From Eulemur rufifrons (taxonomy: Eukaryota; Chordata; Mammalia; Primates; Lemuridae): a DNA stretch of 64,000 nt. Of this stretch, positions 50,690 through 62,479 are shown in pieces. Every line of letters begins with the position of its first letter. The first letter of the stretch is position 1. Where the stretch lies: contig NC_091010.1 of assembly GCF_041146395.1 (NCBI RefSeq), positions 46,954,001 to 47,018,000 on the forward strand. Direction: 5' to 3'. Position numbers and translations under genes: made by a program. Below the pieces are notes generated by a model. It worked only from the letters and a program-made list of their open reading frames with translations. It had not been told where the DNA came from and ran no database searches.

Positions 50690-52680
50690 ACAAATATATG
50701 AAATGTGAAATCTTTAGACTCTCTTTAAGACTGAGGATGAGACAAAGATGCCCAGTAGAACAGCAACTGTTATGACATTGTCTTGGAAGTCCTGGCCAAA
50801 GCTATAAGGAAAGAAAAACAAATAAGAGGTATAAGGATGGGAAAGAAGCAATGAAACTATCACTGGTTTCAAAGGATATGATTAACCACCAGAAAAAGGG
50901 AAAAAAAAAAAAAAAAACCCAGAAATCAACAGACTGAATAAGACAGTGACACAAGATTGCTGGATACAAGATCTGCTTACAGTAATCAATATACTCTTTC
51001 TCTTAAACTACCAATAACGAACTAGAAAATAATAATTAAAAAAAAAGAAACATGATTCACAACAGCAACAAAACTACGAAGTATTTAGAAATTAATTTAG
51101 CCAAGAATACCCTCCTAGACCTTTATGGAGAAAACGTTTATGTTCTAGTAAAGGACTTAAAAATGAGCTGATGAAGTACATATTTAGGAATAAAGGGGCA
51201 TGATATCCACAATTAACTCAAAGGGGTCAGGGAAAAAAGTACACAGAAATGTAGGGAGGGAGTAATAAAGCAAATATGGCAAAATCCTAACATTTGGTGA
51301 ATCTGGGTAAGGAATATATAAGGGTTCTTTGTACTATTCTTAGAACTCTTCTGTTAGTTTTAAATTATTTCCAAATTTTAAAAAATGCTAAGAAAAACAA
51401 TCTGAATACATGGAAAGACACATTACAAGCTCTTGGATGGAATGAGTTACCATCAAAAAGATGTCAAGCCTCCTCCAAAAATTTATAAATTCAATATAAT
51501 CCCAATAAAAATCCCTCAAAAATATAACTTTTGAGTAACATGATAAACTTATTCCAAATTTTTAGGGAAAAATAAATTTTGGCTTGGGAAGAGCTAAGTA
51601 AACTTTAAAATGAATGACTTGCTGTGCCAGTAATCAGGACATACCACAAAAGTCACTGCATATGTTGTCAAACTCTATGGGAAAAAAAAAGTCACCGTAA
51701 TAAAATCAGAGCAACACAATATGAAGCAAGAACTGACAGACTAATGGAACAAAATAGGGGCTTAGAGATAGACAAGTGTATCCATGGAAACCACATATGA
51801 AAAAGGGGTACCACAATTCAAGGGAGTAAAGCATGGATTTTTTGTGAGATGTTCTTAGAAAAATTCATTAAATGGAAAAAATAGGACTGGATCCTTAACA
51901 TTACATGCACATGTGGACTCTAGAAATACTAAAGTCACAGCTATTACCTAGGGATTGGGAAGGGCTTCTTAATCAAAACTCCAAAAATATAAACCATAAG
52001 TCAAAGAGTTTATCTATTTGATTACATCAAAATTAAGAATTTTTCTTGATCAAAGAACGGCAAAGACAAAATTAACAGATGGCCAAATAAGAAGATATCT
52101 GCAAAGTCTAAACATGATAAGGAGTAAATATCTATACTATAAAATGACTTCTGCAAGTCAATAGCAACAACAAAACAGATATCAACTCCAACAGAAAGTG
52201 GCAAAGAGAGGAATAAGCAATTTACAGAAGAAGCTATATGTATAAGAGATACTCAAAATCATTAGTAATCAATGAAATACAAGTTAAAACAACAAGATAT
52301 CACTTTGCACTTAGGAGACTAGAAAACATGGAAGAGCTGGTGGACTGTGAGGATATAGCAGCCTTCACACAAGAAAGATTATACTGCTTCATAAGAGCAC
52401 ATGTATGAAGATGTTCACTGCAGCAATATTTGAGGTGTTAGGGAGTAGGGACAGCCTGAGTATCCATCCAGTACACAGAGAGCAGGCAGGTAAAGACTGC
52501 GGTAGACGTACAAGATGTACACAGCATGGAGTAGAGTGCAGCCTTCAGAAGCAGAGAACTAGACATACACATAGCAACATGGATGGATCTTAAAAAACAG
52601 TACTTAGAGGAAAATGAATTAAAGCATTATAAATTAAAATGCATACATATAAAACAAACACTCCCAGTTTGTGTGATCCT
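50690..52680 (+). mobile_element. Old L1 (ORF2 3' part and 3' region), sense
   Basis: ORF2-like DNA (GGAAGTCCTGGCCAAAGCTATAAGG, AAAGGTATAAGGATGGGAAAG-type, ATTGCTGGATACAAGATC, AGAAATTAATTTAGCCAAG) continues through L1M-like 3' sequence (GCAACATGGATGGATCTTAA). A separate L1 3'-like piece (about 51240-51390) may be nested. All frames are broken. Confidence 0.72.
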
Positions 52681-53204
52681 AGATAGACAAAAAAAGAAAC
52701 ACATTCAGTGCATTAGAATGAGCACCTATGAGGCATGAGGTGACTGGGAATGGGATAAGAGAATTAAAAACAAAAGCAATCTCTCAGACTCCTTGCGTGT
52801 TACAAAAGAATAATTCAAATGACCTAAGATAAACACAAAATTAGAATTGTTTCCTTCCCCAAAGTTCCCAATTTTCCAAACAACAAAAGCTACTCTGGCT
52901 GCCAGCTCTGTTGATGAGTAACAGCTTTTCATCCTTTTTTCAATCAGGAAGGGAAAAGTCAGGGATCAGCAAAGTCCGGAAAGGACCAGCAGAGAATATT
53001 TACGAAACAGTGTTTTTGTTCTCATGACCTGACAACCTGACTGAAAAGACCTGATTACCTCTTGATTTGGGATGATTCAGCTAACGGCAGGCTGGTGTTA
53101 CGTTTTCAGGTCATTTGAACCTATTTACTTTTAGAACCTCTTCCTGCGTCTCTTGCCTCCCTGTAGAAATACCTTGCACCACCTGGAATCTTAAAATTCT
53201 TGAA

Positions 53205-53290
53205 CTAGAGGGGGCCCAGTTATTCTACAGAGGAGGAAACAAAAGCCCAGAGAATTATGGTTTGGGGTCACACAGGTAGTATGAAAAGGA
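53205..53290 (-). repeat. MIR SINE fragment (antisense)
   Basis: CAGAGGAGGAAACAAAAGCCCAGAGAAT and GGGGTCACACAGGTAGTA match the MIR antisense core. Confidence 0.6.
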
Positions 53291-53339
53291 AGGTGTCCCT
53301 GATTCAGCCCTTGTCCCATTTCTGTTGATTCTCAACCCA

Positions 53340-53920
53340 GTAGCTGGGGTGATCCTTTCAACACATAAGTCATCAAGAGCTTCACTGTGCAAAATGTCCA
53401 ATGCCTTCCCCTCACTCAGAGTAAAGGCCAAAGTCCTTACAATGGCCTGCACTGATGTGCCCCTCCCCACTCCCATCGCCTCTCATCTGTGGTCACTTCC
53501 CCCTCTCCCACGCCACACCGCCCAGCCTCCATGACCTTGCTGCCCCTCACACATGCCACACATGCTCCTGCATCAGGGCTTAGAACCTGCTCATCCTCTG
53601 CCGCCTGCTCACTCCAAGGTTCCCTCAAGTCTCAGATCAAAAGTGACCTCAGTAGAGGCCTTCTCTGACCCCTCTGTATGAAAAGTAAACCCCCCACCAT
53701 ACACACACGCTTACCATCTCCTACTGATGCTGCTTTAAAGTTCTCCACAGCATTATGATCCTCTGACCTTCTATCCATTCACATATTTATTTATCGTCTG
53801 CCTCCACCCCTCTAGAATATCTGTTCCACAAGGGCTGTGTCTGTTTTGCTCACCACCTCATCCCCAGCACCTACAACAGTGCCCGGCACCTACAGTGAGT
53901 ATCTGTTGAACGAATGAAGG
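53340..53920 (+). repeat. L2 LINE 3' region
   Basis: L2 3' region: GTGATCCTTTCAACACATAAG, CTCACTCAGAGTAAAGGCCAAAGTCC, GGCCTTCTCTGACCCCTCTG, ending GTGCCCGGCACCTACAGTGAGTA. Confidence 0.85.
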
Positions 53921-54624
53921 AGTCAGGACCCAAATCCATGCCTTCAGACCCCTAGCACGATGCCCTGCCTGCCCTGCTGTGCTGGTTCAGTTCTTGGTGG
54001 TCACATCCTTCAGTCAGAAGAAAACATCCACAAATCTAAAAACGAATGCACGTTAGCTACTCTATGTGTATTTTACCTCCTGTGGCTGTCTTTTATAGCA
54101 CTGAAGATAAAGTGCCTAACCAAAAGTTAACATCTCCTTTGTTTAACAGCTGTTTCATTATAGAGCTTCTATCTATATACGATTTTATGGCTGCTATCAA
54201 TATTTTAGACCCTTCTGCCTTTCTAGGCAAGAGATTGATATGTCATGATTAACTCCTGACCAACGAAGACTAAGTTAACCAATCTTGAAAGTTAGCTTAT
54301 TCAGATGTTTTCCGGAGCTGGGTATAATAAGGAACTACTTCATATTAATTGAACTAATGTTGTAAAACTTTTCAGAAGTATTCTGAATGAATTTTAAGGA
54401 TGCGTTGGGAAAGGACCAAGCATACTTGAGAATTTCACAGGAGATAATCTTGTAATAATGCCATGTTGTAGGTAATACATTAACTGACTTCAGAAATGAT
54501 AGAATAATAAACTTAGACAATAAGTCAAGCTTTATACCTGGCAATAGGTATGCAAGCCTCATTTGCATTCATTCTATTGTAATTGCTTTTATTTATCCAT
54601 TAAAAAAATTCCCCCGAACAAATT

Positions 54625-54745
54625 TAACACTGAAGTATCCATAGTTTGAAATATCACTTTTTAAGCCCAACACTGATAAAAGTGATTTGGAGGGTTGGAA
54701 ATAAGAATGAATCTGAAGCTTCACCATGCATCATGCAGATAGGAT
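54625..54745 (+). repeat. Copy A of an unclassified ~120-bp direct repeat
   Basis: Matches 55718-55842 in the same orientation. Shared blocks are ACTGAAGTATC, TTTGAAA.ATCA, AGCCCAACACTGA and ATGCATC.TGCAGA. I cannot assign it to a known repeat family. Confidence 0.7.
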
Positions 54746-54925
54746 TTCCTTCTGAGACGGAGGCATCCTATGCTGCAGTCTCTAAGCACAGAGAAGATAA
54801 AAACCTTAACCTGGTGCACTTAACCCTTTTTCAGAACCAGAGTCTCATGGAGTCTTTATTCTAAAAATGAGTATCTACCCTTTGTTTTTAGGAGATCTTA
54901 AATGCTGATTCAAGAATCATGATTT

Positions 54926-55266
54926 GGCCGGGCATGGTGGCTCACGCCTGTAATCCTAGCACTCTGGGAGGCCGAGGCGGGTGGATCGCTTGAGGTCAGG
55001 AGTTCGAGACCAGCCTGAGCAAGAGCGAGACCTCGTCTCTACTAAAAATAGAAAGAAATTATTTGGCCAACTAAAATATATATAGGAAAAAAATTAGCCG
55101 GGCATGGTGGCACATGCCTGTACCCCCAGCTACTCGGGAGGCTGAGGCAGTAGGATTGCTTAAGCCCAGGAGTTTGAGGTTGCTGTGAGCGAGGCTGACA
55201 CCATGGCACTCACTCTAGCCCGAGCAACAAAGCAAGACTCTGTCTCAAAAAAAAAAAAAAAAAAAA
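54926..55266 (+). mobile_element. Alu SINE (strepsirrhine-type, young)
   Basis: Full-length CpG-rich Alu with a poly-A tail and a 13-bp direct repeat, AGAATCATGATTT, at 54913-54925 and 55267-55279. It lies about 1.5-2 kb on the intron-1 side of the CpG island. Confidence 0.95.
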
Positions 55267-55717
55267 AGAATCATGATTTATCTTGTTCTCTAAGAGAAAA
55301 AGTAATCTAAGTTCAATCACTGCTTGAAGGAGGCTCTGAGGTGCAATGTGGATGAAAGAGAAATGTGAAGAGGGTCTCTGCAGGTAAGGGGGACCCTCAG
55401 AGAAGAAAGGAGCCCGGAAAGAGACAAAGATCAATGGAGACTAGAAGAGGGAAACGCTCTGCCTGGGACTGCAAGACAAATAAATAACTGGTACTTATTT
55501 GGACAGAGTGTCCATAAAAATTATCATTAATCTCAGCCCCAAATATGCACAATATGAACACTGTATAAAAGTCATCTTATCGCATTCTCTGAGTCAGAAC
55601 GTTCTTGCTTATTGCAAAAGTTATCTGTGGCACTACAGGGACCCCATTCCCAGGCCAGACTTGAGCTGTTCACCATACACAAAGCACTCCATTCCAGTCT
55701 CTGAATTTAAGTTAATG

Positions 55718-55842
55718 TAATACTGAAGTATCTGTAATTTGAAAAATCAGTTTTCACTTATTTTAGCCCAACACTGACAAAGTGACTGAGAGAGTTGAGA
55801 ACAATAATGAATTTGAAGATTTGCTATGCATCCTGCAGAATC
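55718..55842 (+). repeat. Copy B of the unclassified ~120-bp direct repeat
   Basis: The second copy, about 1.09 kb from copy A, with several small indels. Similarity ends abruptly on both sides. Confidence 0.7.
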
Positions 55843-56764
55843 TTTTAAAAACTTTTTTTCTTAAATGTTTTTGTTGCCACAATGAGCACCATGTGTTTCA
55901 AGTTAACGTGCAAAATCAGAGAACTCTAGAGATGGAAGGGGCCTTACAGGATCCTTTAATTCAGAGAAAAATGGGTGCTGAAGGGTCAACTAACTTGCTC
56001 ATCACCTTAATTCTATTCATGCGGTGAGAGTAATAAAGACAGCACTAACTGACAAATGATGCCTGTATGCTGTCTGGTACTTCGGTCTTGCAAACTACTA
56101 CTACAGAGTAATCAGTCCTACTCGCCCCCTGTAACTCAGCTATGTATATAAGCAGAGCTAAACTATGCTCAAACCCTAAATAGTACTACCACTAGCTTGA
56201 CACATACCACATTACTAATTATGAAAAGAAAGTGCTTCAGTGCAAGATACTCATATCTTATGCAGTAAAAGAATTACTGTAAAACAGACCTAAAGGCAAG
56301 TTACCAATATTATGAATAATGTGAGTGCCAAATAGGTACCCTTCATTATTGTATAAATGGGACAGTAAAGAATGAGACTGCATTTTAAGTTGTTTTATTT
56401 TTGCACTTAAAATTTAACTCCACACCCCAAGCATTCTTCACAGCTCCTCATTTGCATCAGACCCTGGCCTGTTTGGTAACCCCAACAGTCCTTTATTCCA
56501 GTGACATTATCATTAGCCTTTGAGACACTGATACTTGGTGGACGTCAGTACCTGCAACAGGAATGCAGGTGTCCGTGGGTATCTGCAACACCCCACCATA
56601 ACCAAAGTTTCATCTCCAGCTAAACAGGTCTAACTCTTGCTTGGGAAACCCTGCCTCCCTTACTCGGAATCACGGGCTCCTATACCCACTAGATGTGCGG
56701 CTTTGAGCATCAGTAAGATAAGGGGGCTGGGCTAATGCTGAATTCCTTTTCCAGCTCTCAAATC

Positions 56765-57450
56765 CCGCCTCACTGCCCGAGTGGCAGGGCGGTGCGGTGA
56801 AAAGAGCCCAGGGCTTGACACCATTTTAAAAGCCCACGTCCGCATCCCTCTGCCCCCCCTCCAACTCCCGGAGACCCACAGGGGCCGGCCCCGGCTGTGG
56901 GCGAGGCGGGTGCGAGGAGGGCCCACGGCGCCCACCGCCCCTCTCGGGCTCCGGGCTGACCGAGAGCAGCGCCGCCGCAGGCCCAGCCGGGCGGCGCGTC
57001 CCTCGGGGCTCGGGTACCCTCCGCCCGCGGCCCCGGACAGCGACCCCCGCTCCCCGCCCGGCCCGGCCCGGCCCCGGCCTCTGACCTGCTCTCCACCGCC
57101 CGGCGGTCCCTTGGCGCGGCGGGCAGCTGCGGCCGCCCGTCCCGGGCCGCTGTCACCTCTGTCCCTGGAAGCGGCGGGCGGGTAGATCCCGTGTGACTCA
57201 GCGCGCTGCCCCGCCTCCCGCCCGGGCTTCCGCCTCGGCAGCCCGCACGGCCCCGGGGGCGCCTCGCTCCGCTCCCAGCGCGCCCACCCCCCGGCGCCCG
57301 CCCCGCGCTCGCGCCCCCTGGCGGCCAGCCCGGCCCCGCCCGCCTCGCGACGTCAGAGGGCGGCGCTCGGAGCACCTCCACCCGGGAAACTGAGGCACGA
57401 GGGCCCGCCCTCGCCTCGCCCCCATACCCGGCCAGTCCAGCTCTGCCTCA
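56765..57450 (-). promoter_or_regulatory. DNMBP: CpG-island promoter of DNMBP
   Basis: About 700 bp of very high G+C with abundant CpG, in contrast to AT-rich flanks, and with many GC-box (CCGCCC/GGGCGG) motifs and no TATA box. This is typical of a broad housekeeping-type promoter. Its position upstream of the DNMBP 5' exons fits the DNMBP promoter. Two recognisable sites stand out: a CRE-like GACGTCAGAG around 57349 and an AP-1/half-MARE site (TGACTCAGCG on +, CGCTGAGTCAC on -) around 57192. CpG-island promoters are often bidirectional, but no gene is recognisable on the + strand side. Confidence 0.8.
57086..57200 (-). other. DNMBP: Probable DNMBP non-coding exon 1 (5'UTR)
   Basis: The ATG exon begins with a splice acceptor, so at least one upstream 5'UTR exon must exist. 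The only CpG-rich promoter-like sequence upstream on the minus strand is here. A good donor reading GAGCAG|GTCAGAG places the exon's last base at 57086. A second possible donor, CAGAG|GTGACA, would end it at 57157. The transcription start is not visible from sequence, so the upper boundary is a guess; it probably lies between 57160 and 57400. Long GC-rich ORFs here are compositional artefacts. Confidence 0.55.
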
Positions 57451-57989
57451 GTCCTACGTGCAGCCCCGGCTAGGGGCGAGTTCCTTTCCCCCTTGCTGTT
57501 CCCTTCCGCCCACACCACCCTCCAACCTAGAAAAAAGTCAAAATTCCGTTTGGAGACGTGCAATTCGATTCCTGTGTGTCTGTGATGCTGTCGTCTTTGC
57601 TACCCTGGGGCAGTTTCCTTTATCATGTCACACAGTACTCGCTGGTGTTCGCTTCTGTCTCCTATCCGCCCCCACGCCCTCGCCCCGAGGAAAGTCTCTT
57701 GGGACATCTTTGAGATTTTTAAAAGCAAGAAATGGTAGAAAGCAAGAACTGGGCAGGGCTGAGAGAACACTTCCATCTCGTTCGTGGATCCCCTCTCACC
57801 GCCCCCGCAGGACTCCCTTTGTGTATTAAAGATCACGAAGTTCACTGCTTGGCTAAGTTGCTGGAATCGCTGTGAAAGTTTCTGGGATCTGCCTCGGAGA
57901 TGCTGAAGAATGCAGCGAGGCTGTCACTGCATGCACAACAGAGATAATCCTTGATTGCAGAAATTTCATTGGGATACAGTATAGCGTTT

Positions 57990-59085
57990 CTCCTTTCCTT
58001 TGCCTTTTAAAAATTGTGGTCAAATATACACAACATAAAAATTACCATTTTAACCATTTTTAACTGCAGTTTCAGTGGCGTTAAGTATATCCACATTGTT
58101 GTGCAACATCACCACCATCCGTCACCAGAACCTTTTCATCTTTCCAAACCGCAACTCTGTACCCATTAAACCACTAACTCCTCATTCCCCATCCCCTGGC
58201 AACCACCATTCTACTTTCTGTCTTTATGAATTTGACTGCTCTGGGTACTTCAGATAAGTGGGATCATACAATATTTGTCCTTTTGTGGCTGACTTATTCC
58301 ATCTAGCATAATGTCCTCAAGGTTCGTCCATGGTGTAGTATGTGTAGGAATTTATTTCCTTCCTTTTTAAGGCTGAGTAATATTCAATTGGATGTATATA
58401 GCATATGTGGTTTATCCCTCCATCTTTTGATGGACATTTGGATTGTACCTTTTAGCTATTGTGTATAATGCTGGTATGCACAAGGGTGCCATGAATGTTC
58501 ATCAATAAGAATCGGTCCTTAATGTCATACTTAACTGAAACAGAGTCAAGAAGCCAGGGGAGGAAAGCACTCAGGGTACAAAATATTGCTCCAAGAATGT
58601 AATTCTCTGCAAGCCTGACTGCTGTAACTGCATGTTGTAACCTAAAGCCAGTCTTATCTATAGCTTCTGAGATAATGTGCTACAACTCTAGGACTAATTT
58701 TGCCCACCACTTTCTCTCACCAATCAGAGCTTGTCAACTTCCCAAACTCTTACTAGTGCCAATGAACTTTCTCAAAAAGCAATGGTAACATTTCTCCTTT
58801 TTTATAAAACCTCAAACCTCCTCTTTGTTCTTTGGACATACAGAAGACCACCAGATCTGCATGTATGCCCTAAACTACAACTCTTTCTTCCCAAATAAAA
58901 CATTAAATTTAGAGACTTGTCTCTACATTTTTATTTTGACTTTGACAGTGTACAAATGTCCATTTGAATCCTTGCTTGCAGTTCTTTTAGGTATGTATCC
59001 AGAAGTGGAATTGCTGGATCATATGGTAATTCTATGTTTAATTTTTTGAGGAACCACAGTACTGTTTTCCTCCTTTGATTTTTAA
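57990..59085 (+). repeat. L1M 3'UTR split by an LTR
   Basis: L1M 3'UTR sequence (ACATAAAAATTACCATTTTAACC, GTGTATAATGCTGG) runs to about 58495. It resumes at about 58948 (GTGTACAAATGTCCATTTGA, AGAAGTGGAATTGCTGGATC). The intervening 450 bp is an inserted LTR. Confidence 0.8.
58496..58947 (+). mobile_element. Solo LTR of an endogenous retrovirus-like element
   Basis: An insertion of about 450 bp with LTR layout: a TATA-like TTTTTATAAAACCTC at about 58800, a polyadenylation signal CAAATAAAAC at about 58893, and an end in TTTGACTTTGACA. The style suggests an ERV1-class LTR. No internal viral sequence is present. Exact ends and target-site duplication are uncertain. Confidence 0.65.
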
Positions 59086-59370
59086 AGCATGTGAACATGG
59101 GGGGAGAAAATTTTGTAGTAAAATATCAACGTTCTGGATTTTGTTAAAATTCCTAGTGAATGCTTCATTTGCCTGTAAAACAGTTTTTTCTTTCCTTAAG
59201 AAAGTAATTAATTGCAAATCTATTGCTTTTATTTTGGAGACGAATATCCAAAATAATAATTATTATTAATCAGTTAACTACAATTTTGTTTTCTGTGGAT
59301 GTACTTTTCTAATGCTTTTTGGAGTCAAGATGAAATAAAAATCAACCTTTTCATCTTAAAAATAAAACAA

Positions 59371-59535
59371 CATGGCCAGGTGTGGTGGCTCATGCCTGTA
59401 ATCCTAGCACTCTGGGAGGCTGAGGCAGGAGGATCGCTCGAGCTGAGGAGTTGGAGGTTGCAGTGGGCCATGATGACGCCACTGCACTCTAGCCCAGGCA
59501 ACAGAATGAAACTCTGTCTCAATCAATCAATCAAT
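59371..59535 (+). mobile_element. Alu monomer with AATC repeat tail
   Basis: A monomeric Alu-like SINE whose tail is a short (AATC)4 microsatellite at about 59520-59535. Confidence 0.82.
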
Positions 59536-59599
59536 AAAACAAAACAACATCAAGATGTCTTAATATCCAACCTGTCAACAGAAAAGAACTCAAACTCTG

Positions 59600-60185
59600 T
59601 AAAATAATTTAAAGTGGTTTATTCTGAGCTGAGTATGTGTGACCATGGAGAGCCATGCCCAAGAAGCCTTGAGCAAGTGGTCTCACTGTGGTTGTGTCAC
59701 AGTTTGGTTTTATACATTTCAGGGAGATAGGAATTACATGTAAAGTCATAAATCACTACATGGAAGGTGTATGTTGGTTTGGCTGGAAGAGGCAGGACAT
59801 TTGGAAGGGGGGGAACATTACAGGTTACAGTGGATTCAAACATTCTTTGATTTGTAATTGGTTAAAGAAATGAAGCTTTGTTTAAAGGCTTGGAATGTTT
59901 TAAGTTAAGGACTCAAGTGTTCTATTAAGTAAATTGATGACTTGCAGGTGTGGTTTAAGCTTTGTCTTGCATGAGCTTAGGCCTGTTAATGAGTTACAAA
60001 GGATATGTCCAAGAAGGGAGGGGGACAGATGAGGCATGTCTGACCTCCCTTTCTCTTGGCCAGCAACTCAGCTTTAGAGTATTTCTGTGGTCCCCTTGGC
60101 CAAGAGGGGGTCCATTCAGTCAGCTGGGGGGCTTAAAATTTTATTTTAGTTCACAAACTCAACCTAAACTTATTTTCTTTCACCT
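59600..60185 (-). repeat. Probable LTR-element-derived sequence (antisense)
   Basis: A span from TGGTTTATTCTGAGCTGAGT through GGTTTTATACATTTCAGGGAGA to AACCTAAACTTATTTTC resembles old retroviral LTR or internal sequence in antisense. I cannot name the family, and it has no coding content. Confidence 0.4.
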
Positions 60186-60319
60186 AAAAGAGTCAATTTC
60201 AGAATGATCTGATGACTGAATCTCAGTCTTTGGAGGTGGGTTCTTTAGCAGGTACATCAAAGTTTAAGAATTACTGTCCTAGGGTATTGCAAAGATTCTA
60301 AATCATCAAAGGCAAAATC

Positions 60320-60960
60320 ACATTTTTTCACTCATCAACACAGACGTACTGTACTTCTGTGATGCAACAGGTATTGTGCTGGATGTTTGGGATTCAGCCT
60401 GACAAGCTCCCTGCCCTCTTAGAGCTCACATTCTAGAATGGGGTGTCAGACAATAAGTAAATCAACAAATGATAAACCAGATAATCACGGGATGTGGTGA
60501 ATGTTATGAAGGAAACAATCCAGATGATATGATAGATTAAATCATAGAGAATTAAACCCTAATGCCCTCGGCATCCATTGTTTGTAATGAATTAACATCT
60601 CCTATGCAATGAGAATGGTACAAGTTATATACAGACCTTCAGAAAACTGAGAAAATAGTCCATGTTCTGTGGTTTACGTGAGGAATCTAGGCTGATAAAG
60701 GCCAAAGTAAGGGGTGGGAAACGTCTCTGAATACAGAAGTGGTTAGAGAAGTCAGCTCTGGGGATGTGACCTTTACCTGCAAGCTGAATAAGAAAGAATC
60801 AGCCAAGGAAAGGGTGGGCTTTTCAAGTAGGAGAAACTGCAGGTGCAGGGTCTGAAGTGGAAAGCAAGTTGGTAAGTTGAAGGGACTTGAAGGGACTGAA
60901 ATGAAATGGATCAAAAGTGATAAGTATGTGTGGAACGACCTTGTTAGCAATAAGGACAAT
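60320..60960 (-). repeat. L2 LINE remnant (antisense)
   Basis: GCTCCCTGCCCTCTTAGAGCTCACATTCTAGAATGG, AATAAGTAAATCAACAAATG and TGCAGGTGCAGGGTCTGAAG follow the L2 antisense order. Confidence 0.65.
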
Positions 60961-61075
60961 ATCTGCATTATAATATTAAAACTAACAAACATAATGGGTT
61001 TTTCCCCTAGATAATTCTCAATAATCTAAAACACAGGTTGGCTCAATTCTCATGCATTTTGATTAATCTAATTGA

Positions 61076-61390
61076 TTAAAACCGTTTGGGTGTGTCATCC
61101 TTTGATCTCGTGTCTGAACAGAAATCCAACCCATCAGGATGTACTACATCTGAAGTTCCATCACTGATATGATGAACTGCATCACCAACAGCATGGCTTG
61201 GCCCCAGATCAAAGCCGCCTCCCTCTGGCTGCCCCCTGCAATGTACCACATTACAGCTGTGAACTGTTGTTAGCAATGGCAAGCTGATGAGAGTAGCAAG
61301 CTGCCGAAACTCATCAAAGCTGGCCTTGCTCATGGTGTGTCAGCCAGCTGTTAATCCTGGACTAGCCAGGGGCCCGGCTCCAGACGGGAA
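61076..61390 (-). other. Unidentified mRNA-like segment with 85-codon ORF
   Basis: On the minus strand a moderately GC-rich stretch with a leader (about 61390-61334) is followed by ATG at 61333 in good context (ACACACCATGAG). The ORF of 85 codons begins MSKASFDEFRQLATLISLP and stops at about 61076. The composition stands out from the AT-rich surroundings and could be a retrocopy, an unrecognised repeat or chance. No poly-A tail or target-site duplication is evident and I cannot name a parent gene. Confidence 0.3.
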
Positions 61391-62267
61391 AGCAGTGCAG
61401 ATAAAATAGTTAATATATTCTTATTTCTATTATTAAAGAAGATGTCCAACAACTTAGTGGTAGAATATAGAAGACACAGGTGTGCATCCTAAAATGTTAG
61501 GCATCACATGGAAATAGTATCAACTATTCATCAAAATGGTACCAGAATGCACCTGGAAGTCTCATGGCCGAGATTCAGAAAGGCGATAATTCAGTTGGAC
61601 AGAGGTGGGCAGAGGAAGTCCAGTGCCCTCACAGGGAAGGGAGGAGTCCAGGATGGTTTTAACAGAAGGTATCTCTCTGGTGGACTTGTGCTAGGGCAAG
61701 GTCAACTCCTAGGGGAAGAAAACAGGCCATTTGTTTCCGTTTAGGAATAGATCCTGGTTAGCAAGAGGAAAGCCAATTCCTGTTCTGTTCTTCCTAGAAG
61801 ACGAGGGACCCTGTGGGAAGCTTCTGAGTTCTTAAAAAAGAGAAATGACTACCATGTTTATCTTCAGGGCTGTTCTTACGTATTGATGTACTGCTGCCTT
61901 CTCCTCCTTCTCCTTCTATCTACTTGCAGAAGCCTGAATTGGTTTAATGGAGAACAGGGAATTCTTTCACACTCAGAAGGAAAAACCAAACAGGCAAACA
62001 AATAAACAAATCTACCTTAAAATGCAAATGGCTAGTTGAGGCAATACTTTGGGAAAAACTCATTATCTTTGTATGTCCATCAAGATATATCTAAGCGATA
62101 CTATCAGATCTTTTCCTATTTCCATACAGGAGTTAAAAGAGAGAGAAAGGATTTGGGGATCTGGAAGGAGAAGGGGAAGGAAGGACTGGAAAAACGGAAA
62201 TACTAAAGACAATTTTACAGTAAATGTTTGTTCGGACCTGGCCTTATGTGAAGATTTTAGCTATCTT

Positions 62268-62285
62268 TTCTCTCTCTCTCTCTCT
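62268..62285 (+). repeat. (TC)n microsatellite
   Basis: A short TC-dinucleotide run followed by an eight-T run. Confidence 0.85.
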
Positions 62286-62479
62286 TTTTTTTGTAGAAAA
62301 AAATATTTATTACTCAAAGAAACAGAAGGATTCCCCATTTGAACAGTCAATAATTTTTAAAAAAAAATAATTGATAAGTCATTTTTATTTTCTTTTCCTG
62401 GTTGTCCATATTAATGAAACAAGATAAGTTCATCTTTTCCTTCTCTAAATGACATTGGTTGTTTTTTCTTAGCACATCT

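Noticed and set aside
56770..57381. A 203-codon minus-strand ORF and several + strand ORFs across the CpG island
   Set aside because: Gly/Arg/Ala/Pro-rich frames expected from GC-rich CpG DNA; no domain, no conserved start, and the gene's known start codon lies 28 kb away.
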